Positions 41,790 through 49,879 of a DNA stretch of 55,836 nt are shown piece after piece. The notes beneath the pieces are model-generated. The model searched no databases, was not told the origin of the DNA, and worked only from the letters and a program-made list of their open reading frames with translations. Position 1 is the stretch's first letter. The number at the start of each line of letters is the position of its first letter. A program made the translations under genes and the position numbers. Source of the DNA: SSF53 sp036170535 (GTDB lineage Bacteria > Spirochaetota > Leptospiria > Leptospirales > Leptonemataceae); contig JAVHPJ010000066.1 in assembly GCA_036170535.1 (NCBI GenBank), positions 1 to 55,836 of the forward strand, in the 5' to 3' direction.

Positions 41790-42866
41790 CTACTCTTCGG
41801 GGTCCTGCACCGCAATTTCGCCCGCTTCGCGGAGCTGATGCACCAGATCCAGAATGCGCTGCTGGGCGCGACGAATCTCATCCCGGCTGGCCGCGCCCGT
41901 GCGCTCCTGCAGCTTTTGCACAGCGCCAACCGAAAGATTGGCGAGAATGAGTTCGCGGACCTCGATGCTGGCGGCCGCCATCGCGCGCGAAAGATCATCC
42001 AGGTCCACGTCTTTGAAGAGCCGCTGAATCGCTCGAAAATCCAGACTTAAAAAAACGTCCTCGAAGGAAAGATTCAACAAACGCTCCGGCGCGTGTTCGT
42101 CGCCGGAAAGCAGCAGGGAATCGAGTTCTTCGCGCGTGAGATTAAATCCCGCATCGCCGGCGGCCGGGCGGATTTGCAGTATGTCGTGGCCTTCGAGCGT
42201 GGCCAGCAGACTGCGCATCAGTCGCGGATTATCGGCCGACTGAATTGATATTACGCCTTCGATGGCGATATTCGTCATCTTGATGAAAAGGTCTTTATAG
42301 GCCCGAAAATGATTGGCGAGCGCTTTTTTGATGCGCTCTTCCGGCAAGCTCCGCTTGAGCGAAATCAATCGCAAAGACGAGCCGGCCAGCGGATGTTCTG
42401 CGTAGGCGGCCGGCCAGGCGCCGATGCGCAAGGCCGACGCGGACTCATCGAGGAGTTCATTGAGAAAGTCGCCGAGCGCTGTGCGCAGCAGTTGGTTTTC
42501 GGGATGGTCCGCCAGCAGGCTTGCTTCCAGGAATTCGCGAGCCACGGCGGGGGCGGGCGTCGGCGAATCGCCAAGCAATTGAATGAAGTTCTCCCAGATA
42601 TCCCAGCGATACTGGAGCTTGCTGAGATACGATTCCGCGTAATGTTCGAGCACCCGCGTGGTGAGCTCCGGATCGACGCCGTCGACGATCAATGCCAGAC
42701 CCATGCGCACGAGACGATCAAAGGGATTCTGCGTGGCGGACTTTTGCGAGGCGAACTCTTCCAGCGACGCAAGACCCTCGCGACGCGAACGGTCGCCCAG
42801 AGCGACCAGCGATTCGATGCCTTCGCTGAACTCGGTGATTTCGTAGAAAAGTTTTCGCGCGCCCAA
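41790..42866 (-). CDS. Soluble MotA-loop / FliG C-terminal domain fusion protein
   Basis: 358 aa from a TTG at 42866 with GGAG 7 nt upstream; no ATG is better placed. Residues about 10-82 match the cytoplasmic loop of the MotA stator: LVALGDRSRREGLASLEEFA followed by MGLALIVDGVDPELTTRVLE, but the four MotA membrane helices are absent. Residues about 264-352 match the C-terminal domain of FliG, the rotor protein MotA pushes against: LSFEDVFLSLDFRAIQRLFK, IEVRELILANLSVGAVQKLQ, IRRAQQRILDLVHQLREAGE. The middle (about 95-260) is helical and probably FliG-like but degenerate. So stator loop and rotor torque domain sit in one soluble chain. Possible roles: motor modulator, brake, or a repurposed scaffold. 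No flagellar genes are adjacent. Confidence 0.8.
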   Translation of the reverse strand: MGARKLFYEITEFSEGIESLVALGDRSRREGLASLEEFASQKSATQNPFDRLVRMGLALIVDGVDPELTTRVLEHYAESYLSKLQYRWDIWENFIQLLGDSPTPAPAVAREFLEASLLADHPENQLLRTALGDFLNELLDESASALRIGAWPAAYAEHPLAGSSLRLISLKRSLPEERIKKALANHFRAYKDLFIKMTNIAIEGVISIQSADNPRLMRSLLATLEGHDILQIRPAAGDAGFNLTREELDSLLLSGDEHAPERLLNLSFEDVFLSLDFRAIQRLFKDVDLDDLSRAMAAASIEVRELILANLSVGAVQKLQERTGAASRDEIRRAQQRILDLVHQLREAGEIAVQDPEE

Positions 42867-43073
42867 ATATCCGCTCCGCCCGCGGTCAGGCTTGAAGCCG
42901 GCCTCAGGGCCGACCCCCGGCGATGTCGCCCGATCGCCGCCGGGTCCAGGCCGGCATGCGGCCGCCCGGACGCCTGCAACCTCGCCCGATTATGTAAAGT
43001 ACGCGCGCCGCCGCAGGGCGTCAAATAAAACTCCGGTGAAACGCCCCCGCCGATTGCGCCGGACACGCTTGAA

Positions 43074-43814
43074 TCAGCGCGGCATCAGGTGAAAGTTGTA
43101 GTTCTCGATGCGTGAAATAAAGCGCCGATCGGGCTGGATGAGCGGAATACGTACGCGTAAATGCATGACGCCCTTCAGGGGCATAGGCGCGCCGTTTTGC
43201 ATGGTGAAATGAAATGCAAAACCCGCCTCGCGCACGCCGGGCGGCAACGTCGCCAGGCCGCCCTCCACGTAGACCAGATCCAGCGACGCGCGCTCAAAAT
43301 AGAAACTCCCCCGCATGTGAGAGAGGGTATTTCTTTTGGGCGTCACTTCCACGCGGTAACAGATGCGCCCATCGACACGCTGGAGTCCGGTGATGCGCGT
43401 TTCGTAGTTTTCCGGGCCGTGTTCATCAAATGGCGGAAGGGGCGGCGCAATTCGCACCAGGCGAAACGACTCCGGCGCCAGCGGCAGACCGTCTTTCTCA
43501 TACTCGAGCACGCGCACATCCGGCCGTCCGTAAAAATGATCCGTGCGCTCCATTAACACGCGCGATGTGTGCAGGAGCGCGCCGCTTTCGGGATCACGCT
43601 CTTCAGCCACGAGGCGGCGCATGCTTTGAATGCCGGAGTAGCGGCGATACAGGTCGACCCCCCGTGCATGAATCTCAGCGAGGGCGCGCTCGCTTTCCGC
43701 CGCGTCCAGCTGCGCCGGCTCGAGGGCCGCAGGATTGGCAAAGGCCCGGTCGACTGACGCCGCCGCAAGCAGGCAAACGCAAACGCACAGGCGTGCGTCG
43801 AAAAATCGCCCCAT
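43074..43814 (-). CDS. Exported LolA-like outer-membrane lipoprotein-sorting family protein
   Basis: 246 aa from the ATG at 43814 (MGRFFDARLCVCVCLLAAAS). The upstream frame to 43922 lacks a signal-like start. A signal peptide ends at about DRAFAN, with cleavage predicted after Ala, not at a lipobox. The mature part is beta-rich: YRRYSGIQSMRRLVAEERDP, SRVLMERTDHFYGRPDVRVL, YRVEVTPKRNTLSHMRGSFY, YFERASLDLVYVEGG. These match the half-barrel pattern of LolA/LolB-like and MucB-like proteins that hold lipids in the periplasm. No catalytic motif. Divergent from the large kinase-cyclase gene with 129 bases between, which include a perfect 8-bp hairpin (43858-43886). Confidence 0.7.
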   Translation of the reverse strand: MGRFFDARLCVCVCLLAAASVDRAFANPAALEPAQLDAAESERALAEIHARGVDLYRRYSGIQSMRRLVAEERDPESGALLHTSRVLMERTDHFYGRPDVRVLEYEKDGLPLAPESFRLVRIAPPLPPFDEHGPENYETRITGLQRVDGRICYRVEVTPKRNTLSHMRGSFYFERASLDLVYVEGGLATLPPGVREAGFAFHFTMQNGAPMPLKGVMHLRVRIPLIQPDRRFISRIENYNFHLMPR

Positions 43815-43943
43815 GCGGCGACTTTTCGACGCGCATAATCGCAGCCAATCGTTTTGCCGCCGCACGGGCGCCGCGCCTGTGCGGCGCCTGCGACAAATAA
43901 TGACTTGCCGGACGCCGACCAAACGCTTCCTTCATAAAATACG

Positions 43944-46900
43944 ATGCAGCTCCGCGACTTTCGCGCGGTCATCGAAATCTTCCGCAGCAAGAGCTTCCCG
44001 TACATGAAAGGCGCTGTCCACTCGGCTTATCTCGATCGCACCCTCGGCGGTCGCTACCAGATCCAGGAATTCCTTGGCGAGGGCCGCATGGGCCAGGTAT
44101 TTCTCGCATACGATCGCCAGTCGCGAGAGCGCAAAGCGGTAAAACTGATCGATGTGGGCAATCGCCGCTTGCCCATGGAAACCCTGCTCCGTTTTCGGGC
44201 GGAAGCCGAAACGCTCGCCGGCCTGCAACACCCGGCCATCATACGCTACGAAGACTTTGTTCAGGAAGGTTCGCTGAGCGCGATCGTCATGGAATACGTC
44301 GCGGCGCCCACGCTGCGCGAAGCGATCGCAGAGCGCGGCCCCCTGCCCTTGAGCGACGTCTTCCTCACGCTGCGCTCCCTGGCCGGCGCGCTGCATTACA
44401 TGCATGAACAAGGCCTTGTTCATCACGACCTGAAGAGCGCGAATATTCTGGCGCTGATGGATGCGGACGGCGTACAGGGCGTGCGCATTCTTGACTTTGG
44501 ACTTTCGCATCTCGTCGGAGCCAATGAATCCGATTTCTCGGGCACGCTGGGATATATGGCGCCGGAACAAACCGGCATGTTGCACAAGCTGATCGATCAT
44601 CGCGCGGATCTCTACGCCCTCGGCTGCATCCTCTACGAAGCGATCACCGGGCGCCTTCCGTTTGTAAGCGAAGACCCGGCGCTGCTCATGCACCAGCATG
44701 TGGCGCGCGCGCCGGAACCGCCTTCGCGTCTGCGCAGCGATTGCCCGCCCGCGCTGGAACGCATCACTCTCAAACTGCTGAACAAAGATCCCGACGATCG
44801 GTACCGCACGGCGGCCGGCCTGATACGCGACGTGGAACGCCTGGATCGGCTGCGGGCAAGCGCGCCGCTTACGGCCGTCAACTTTGCGCCGGGCGAAGAG
44901 GACCACTGGGAAAGTTTTCCGCGGCAGAATCCGTTTCTCAATCGCCGCGAAGAACTTCACGAAATAGAAACTCGCCTGAAAGCGGCCAGCGAAACGGGCG
45001 GCGCCGTTCTCTTGATCGAAGGCCCCCAGGGCAACGGCAAGTCGGCGCTCCTGGAAGAGGCCTTTAATCGCGCACAGCGGGAGAAGGGAGAAACCTGGTT
45101 TCTGCGCGCCCGCCGCGAAGAGACCGAGATTCATTTCAAAACGATCGTCGGCATTCTGGGCAAGATGGTCGCGCACCTGAAACTTCAGGACGAAGAAAAG
45201 CAGCAAAAACTGCTGGGGATAATTCGCGACAGCCTGGGCGAGCGGTTCGCATATTTGCTCCAATTGTTGCCGGAACTCGCCGCCTGGTACGAGCCCCAGG
45301 CTGCAAGTCGCGCGCAGGCGTGGACCCCTGAGGACTATCGCTTTGCTGTGTTCAGTTTTATGCAATCAGTCGCGCGCAAAATGGGCCGCCTTGCGCTTTT
45401 TCTGGATGATTTGCATAACGTGGATCTGGCTTCCGCGCGCCTGCTTCTGGAAGCGGCGGATCGCGAACTCGTGGATGCGCCGGTCGTCTTTTTCTTTTCG
45501 TATAACCGCGAGCAGCTCACGCCAGGCCTGCGTCGCATCATCGACGAATTGAGATCGACCCGGGTGCAACGTCTGCACGTCGAGCCGTTAAGTCAGCCAA
45601 TTGTCACAGAACTGCTGCACCGACTTTTTTCCGGCAAGCTCGCCGATCAAAACGCCCTGATCGGTCCCTTGTACTCCGCCGCCGGCGGCAATCCCGCGCG
45701 CCTGCGTTTGATCCTGCAAGCCCTGATCGATCAGCAGATACTCACCTACGAAACGACCGGCTGGAAGGCGAATCTTTCGCGCGCGCTGGCTTTCATTGAC
45801 GAACGTCGAAAAACCGAAGGCGCGCGTCTGCCGGACGTGTTCACCGCGCGTGAAACCGAAACCCTCCGCCGCAGCGCCATCTTCCAGCGCGCATTTTTAC
45901 TCGAGGCGCTCTACGCCGTGCTCCATCCGGAGTATCTGGATCAAATTGGCGGCCCCGGCGAAGCGGACGCGCTCCAGGGGAAAGTTGATCTATTAACGAC
46001 GTTGGATAGAGCGATTCACGCATCGGTGCTCTCCGTCGATTCGCGACGGCTGTACGCATTTCGCGACCCGGCCCTGCGCAGCGCGCTCAAGGACGAACTG
46101 CCCGCCGAAACGCGCCGGGCGGCGCACCGAACTGTCGCGAGCTTCATAGAAACGCAGGTGCTGCCCGAAGCGCCGGAAGCGATTTACGACATCGCCTTTC
46201 ACTACGAGCAGGCCGGCGAATTTCGATTGGCGGCGGAAGCCTGTATCGCCGCAGCAAAACTGACCGATGACGGAACCAACGCAAATCGCCAGGCGCAGAG
46301 TTATTACCGCACGGCTGTCCGGTTGCTGGACGCCGCCCCGGGCGCCTTTGGGCCGCAAGAAGAGTTCGAGGCGCGTCATCGTGCGCTCGTCTTCGACGTC
46401 GCCCTCGATCCCCAGCGCGAAGATCTGGAGCAAGAGGCGGATCATCTGCTCACGCTCGCCGGCGAGAATAATACGGTCGGCCGCATACTCGCGTTGCAAT
46501 TAAAGACGCAGATTTGTTTTTATTTTGGCCGTCGCGAGGAGATGCTTGCGATCAGCGAAGAAATTCTCCGTCTGGGCGACGGTCCGGAGTACGAACAGTA
46601 CATTGTGCCCAGCCTCTTGCAGCTCGGGCTCACGCCGTCTCATCGCAGTTACGCCGAACGCGCGGAGATTCTGGCGCGCGGCGCCGCCATGGCGCTGCGC
46701 GTCCGGCGCTTTGATCTGGCGCCGGCGGCGATGACCGTGCATGCGGCCATGCTGGTGTATCAGGGTCGCTTCGCGGACGCGCGCAAGTCCATCGATGATT
46801 TCGCCGCCAATGTGCCGCAGTCCCAACGTATCTTTCTGGATGCGCTCGCGGCTTTTTCGCATGGCATCGTCGACGCCGAGGCCGGCGACTTTACGCGTCA

Positions 46901-48920
46901 GGCGGAAACGCTGGCGGCCATTGATTTTGAACGAGCGCCCCTGGGCGTGGTGGGCCGTCGAATTCTGATGGCCCATGCCGCGCGCGCTTTTGGTCTTTCG
47001 GGCCGTTTGCGCGAGGCGCTGCACCTGTACGAAAAGTTGCTCATTAACGAAGCCGACACGCGCCAGCGCGGCGAACTCGCCGTTGCGCTGCACGGACGGG
47101 CGCTGCTCGCTCTGCGCATGGAAGATCCGGAAAGCGCCATTGAATATGTAGAGCGGGGCTTGCGCCACCTGGCCCGGCGCCCGGACGGATTTATGGAGGC
47201 GATGTTCCATCTGACCGGCGCCATTGCCGAACTCGATGTGGGCCAGATTGCGCGCGCACGCGAATACTTCAAAGCGGCGGAGGAACTGAGCGCCAGACTC
47301 AACGCCATGCTGCTCGACGCACACGTTCGGTTTGTTGGCGCGCGGCTGTCCTTCGCGCAAACGCGCCAGGACGCCGATCTGGAACAGGCGGAAGCCGCGC
47401 TGGCGCAGTTCCTCGAAATGGGCGCGACCGGTTATTACGAGTCCTATCGCGAAGACTTCCGGCAATGGCGCCAACTCGGAGGCGATAGTTCCTCGCACAC
47501 GCTGCTCGCCCAGGGCGAAAACCGCGAATTGTTTCAATTGTTGGAGATTAACCGCAAGCTGAGTTCGACGCTCGACGCGGACGAGCTGACCGGCGAAGTC
47601 CTGCGCGGCGCGATGACGATTACCGGCGCCCAGGAAGGTTACCTGTTTATTGCCGAGCCGGACCCCGCGGCCCCCGGGCAACCGCGAGCCGTCTTGCGTC
47701 TGAGTCGGAACGCGGCCGGCGAAGCGATTGCCGACGCAGATCGCGCCTACAGCGAGACGGTGGTCGAGGCTACGGTTTTTGGTCGATCGCCGATTCTCAC
47801 GCGTGATGCGCGCAACGAAAGCCGCTGGAACGCCGCCGACAGCGTCCGCCTGAAGCAAATGCGTTCCATCCTTTCCACGCCGATCCAGCTCAAAGAACAA
47901 CTGCTGGGCGTGATTTACCTGGACAACCACTCGGCCAGTTCGGTTTTTACTCTCAAGGATAAGGAGATCGCCGAAAACTTCGCGATCCAGGCCGCAATTG
48001 CGATGAACAATGCGCGGCTATTCGAAGCGGAGCAGGCCTCGCGCACCCGGGTCGAGTCCACTCTGCGCACATTCGCTCGCTTTGTTCCGCGCCAGTTTAC
48101 GGAACGTTTCGCCGACGGCGCCATTGACCTCCTCGAGCGCGGAATCTCCCGGCGCGAGCGCATCACGGTCCTGTTTTCAGACCTGCGCGATTTTACCGCG
48201 CTTTCCGAATCCCTTTCGCCGGAAGCGACCTTCGGTCTGCTCAATGAGTATCTGGAGCGCATGGAGGCGGCGATTCGCGCGGAAGGCGGTTTTGTGGATA
48301 AGTTTGTCGGCGACGCCATCATGGCTCTATTTGACGCAGCGCCGGCCTCCGCGATTCGCGCAGCAGTCGCGATGTTCCAGGCGCTCGATCTAATGAACCA
48401 GGAACGCCTTGCAGCCGGATTGCCGCAACTCGATGCGGGCATCGGCGTCAACTCGGGAGAAGTGACAATCGGCGTAATTGGCTCCGCCGAACGACTGGAT
48501 ACGACTGTTGTCGGCGATGCGGTCAATACAGCCTCGCGCGTGGAAGCGCTCACCAAGGACTACGGCGCGCGTTTGCTCGTCACCGGCGTTGTATTCGATG
48601 AATGTTCGCGCGAGCTGCGCTTTCGCGAGCTCGATACGGTTCGGGTAAAAGGCCGCAGCGCGCCCACCTCGATTTACGAATGCCTCGACGTCGATCCGCC
48701 GGATCTGGCCGAACGCAAGCTCGAACTGCTGGCGGAATTCGAAGCGGCGCGCGCGGAATGGACCGCTGGTCGTTTTGACGAAGCCGCAGTGCGATTTTCC
48801 GATTACCTGAAACAGTTTCCGAAGGACCGCGCCGCCCATAATTTTCTCGAGCGTGCAAAACGCTTCACGCTATTGCCGCCCGCCGATTGGGACGGGGTGT
48901 ATCGGCTGGAAACCAAATAA
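43944..48920 (+). CDS. Ser/Thr protein kinase - AAA ATPase - TPR - GAF - adenylate cyclase multidomain protein
   Basis: 1658 aa, no membrane segment. Residues 36-300: protein kinase with GEGRMGQVFLAYD, catalytic HHDLKSANIL (about 160), DFGLSH (about 184) and GYMAPEQ. Residues about 335-690: STAND/AAA_16-type ATPase with Walker A GPQGNGKS (about 360) and Walker B LALFLDDLHNVD (about 485). About 700-1190: helical TPR-like repeats. About 1195-1350: GAF domain. About 1390-1600: class III cyclase with LFSDLRDFTALSE, GGFVDKFVGDAIMALFD and VVGDAVNTASRV, all metal and ATP residues present. A short TPR-like tail ends it. It should integrate a signal through the ATPase and GAF parts and produce cAMP and/or phosphorylate proteins. 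The start ATG at 43944 lacks a clear ribosome site; the ATG at 44004 is an alternative. Confidence 0.93.
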   Translation: MQLRDFRAVIEIFRSKSFPYMKGAVHSAYLDRTLGGRYQIQEFLGEGRMGQVFLAYDRQSRERKAVKLIDVGNRRLPMETLLRFRAEAETLAGLQHPAIIRYEDFVQEGSLSAIVMEYVAAPTLREAIAERGPLPLSDVFLTLRSLAGALHYMHEQGLVHHDLKSANILALMDADGVQGVRILDFGLSHLVGANESDFSGTLGYMAPEQTGMLHKLIDHRADLYALGCILYEAITGRLPFVSEDPALLMHQHVARAPEPPSRLRSDCPPALERITLKLLNKDPDDRYRTAAGLIRDVERLDRLRASAPLTAVNFAPGEEDHWESFPRQNPFLNRREELHEIETRLKAASETGGAVLLIEGPQGNGKSALLEEAFNRAQREKGETWFLRARREETEIHFKTIVGILGKMVAHLKLQDEEKQQKLLGIIRDSLGERFAYLLQLLPELAAWYEPQAASRAQAWTPEDYRFAVFSFMQSVARKMGRLALFLDDLHNVDLASARLLLEAADRELVDAPVVFFFSYNREQLTPGLRRIIDELRSTRVQRLHVEPLSQPIVTELLHRLFSGKLADQNALIGPLYSAAGGNPARLRLILQALIDQQILTYETTGWKANLSRALAFIDERRKTEGARLPDVFTARETETLRRSAIFQRAFLLEALYAVLHPEYLDQIGGPGEADALQGKVDLLTTLDRAIHASVLSVDSRRLYAFRDPALRSALKDELPAETRRAAHRTVASFIETQVLPEAPEAIYDIAFHYEQAGEFRLAAEACIAAAKLTDDGTNANRQAQSYYRTAVRLLDAAPGAFGPQEEFEARHRALVFDVALDPQREDLEQEADHLLTLAGENNTVGRILALQLKTQICFYFGRREEMLAISEEILRLGDGPEYEQYIVPSLLQLGLTPSHRSYAERAEILARGAAMALRVRRFDLAPAAMTVHAAMLVYQGRFADARKSIDDFAANVPQSQRIFLDALAAFSHGIVDAEAGDFTRQAETLAAIDFERAPLGVVGRRILMAHAARAFGLSGRLREALHLYEKLLINEADTRQRGELAVALHGRALLALRMEDPESAIEYVERGLRHLARRPDGFMEAMFHLTGAIAELDVGQIARAREYFKAAEELSARLNAMLLDAHVRFVGARLSFAQTRQDADLEQAEAALAQFLEMGATGYYESYREDFRQWRQLGGDSSSHTLLAQGENRELFQLLEINRKLSSTLDADELTGEVLRGAMTITGAQEGYLFIAEPDPAAPGQPRAVLRLSRNAAGEAIADADRAYSETVVEATVFGRSPILTRDARNESRWNAADSVRLKQMRSILSTPIQLKEQLLGVIYLDNHSASSVFTLKDKEIAENFAIQAAIAMNNARLFEAEQASRTRVESTLRTFARFVPRQFTERFADGAIDLLERGISRRERITVLFSDLRDFTALSESLSPEATFGLLNEYLERMEAAIRAEGGFVDKFVGDAIMALFDAAPASAIRAAVAMFQALDLMNQERLAAGLPQLDAGIGVNSGEVTIGVIGSAERLDTTVVGDAVNTASRVEALTKDYGARLLVTGVVFDECSRELRFRELDTVRVKGRSAPTSIYECLDVDPPDLAERKLELLAEFEAARAEWTAGRFDEAAVRFSDYLKQFPKDRAAHNFLERAKRFTLLPPADWDGVYRLETK

Positions 48921-48959
48921 GCGCGAACCCGGCGGAGGAACTGTCGCGCGAGACGCGGG

Positions 48960-49541
48960 TCAGGTTTCGTCCGACCCGATCCACTTCTTGACCTGCGGCG
49001 GCTGGAAGATCGCCAGGCGGTCCAGCAATTGCGGGATGCGGGTCTCCACAAAAAATAGTTCGCGATTCTCCGCCTTGAGAAATCGACTCTGGACTGCGTG
49101 GTCGAGAAATTGCAGCAGTCCCTCGTAGTAGCCCAGCACGTTCAGAATTGCGACCGGTCTGGCATGAAAGCCCAGTTGCGCCCAGGTGATCGCCTCGAAG
49201 AACTCCTCCAGGGTGCCGTACCCGCCGGGCAGCGCAATGAAGGCATCCGCAAGTTGCGCCATTTTCAGCTTTCGTTCGTGCATGGACGCGACTACGTGCA
49301 GTTCCGTCAGGCCCTGATGTGCGATCTCTTTTGAAGCCAGCGCACGCGGGATTACGCCGACTGCGCGGGCGCCCGCGGCGAGCGCTGCATCCGCAACGGC
49401 GCCCATGAGCCCGACGGCGCCGCCGCCGTATACCAGGCCGAGTCCGCGGCGCCCGAGTTCCGTTCCCAACTCGCTCGCGGCGGCGCGATACTCGGGACGA
49501 TCGCCGAAATTTGATCCGCAATATACGCAAATGGTTTGCAT
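48960..49541 (-). CDS. LOG-family Rossmann-fold protein (cytokinin riboside 5'-monophosphate phosphoribohydrolase-like)
   Basis: 193 aa, the usual size. Starts MQTICVYCGSNFGDRPEYRA, then RGLGLVYGGGAVGLMGAVAD. The family signature PGGYGTLEE lies at 105-113 and the preceding MHERKLKMA block holds catalytic Arg and Glu partners. LOG proteins cleave nucleotide 5'-monophosphates to free base and ribose 5-phosphate. In bacteria the role is usually nucleotide salvage or stress-linked and rarely cytokinin production. It stands alone, convergent with the kinase-cyclase gene and divergent from the small membrane protein gene. Confidence 0.93.
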   Translation of the reverse strand: MQTICVYCGSNFGDRPEYRAAASELGTELGRRGLGLVYGGGAVGLMGAVADAALAAGARAVGVIPRALASKEIAHQGLTELHVVASMHERKLKMAQLADAFIALPGGYGTLEEFFEAITWAQLGFHARPVAILNVLGYYEGLLQFLDHAVQSRFLKAENRELFFVETRIPQLLDRLAIFQPPQVKKWIGSDET

Positions 49542-49631
49542 TTCAAGCCGGCGCCGATCTCTCCATAATCACGGGCGAAGTTTCGCGTCAAGCAAAGCGA
49601 CTTTCGCTCGCAGTTCTACGGAGAAATGCTC

Positions 49632-49877
49632 GTGAAACAACCGGTACAGGTCTTTCTGGCCAACTTCTGCATGCGCGCCGCGAAACACCTGGCGCTGCTT
49701 TTGATCCTGATGATTCTCGGACGGGCCCAGGGCTGGCAGGCCGCCAGCGACTTCGCCCTGGCCAGTCTTGCGACGCTTGGCATGGTCCTGCATCTCAGCG
49801 GCCGCGCCTTCCGACCGCTCCCCGGCGGCGAACTTAATGCGGCCGTGCTACAGGCGCGCGCGCGCGCCCGCGGCTGA
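49632..49877 (+). CDS. Small membrane protein coupled to the EIIA-P-type ATPase
   Basis: 81 aa from the GTG at 49632, chosen because GGAG (49620-49623) is 8 nt upstream; the ATG at 49626 is only 2 nt from it and would add two residues. Two hydrophobic segments: KHLALLLILMILGRAQGWQA and DFALASLATLGMVLHLSG. The TGA is two bases before the ATG of the P-type ATPase, so translation is probably coupled. The size and position suggest a small accessory or regulatory subunit, analogous in idea only to FXYD or KdpF-type peptides. No family recognised. Confidence 0.65.
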   Translation: MKQPVQVFLANFCMRAAKHLALLLILMILGRAQGWQAASDFALASLATLGMVLHLSGRAFRPLPGGELNAAVLQARARARG

Positions 49878-49879
49878 CA

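Noticed and set aside
43858..43886. 8-bp hairpin in the divergent gap as a terminator
   Set aside because: It lies between two divergent starts and has no T-run; a leader structure at most.
43932..45365. 477-codon minus-strand frame opposite the kinase domain
   Set aside because: Shadow frame; kinase motifs are on the plus strand.
46500..47930. 476-codon minus-strand frame opposite the TPR/GAF part
   Set aside because: Shadow frame without recognisable domains.
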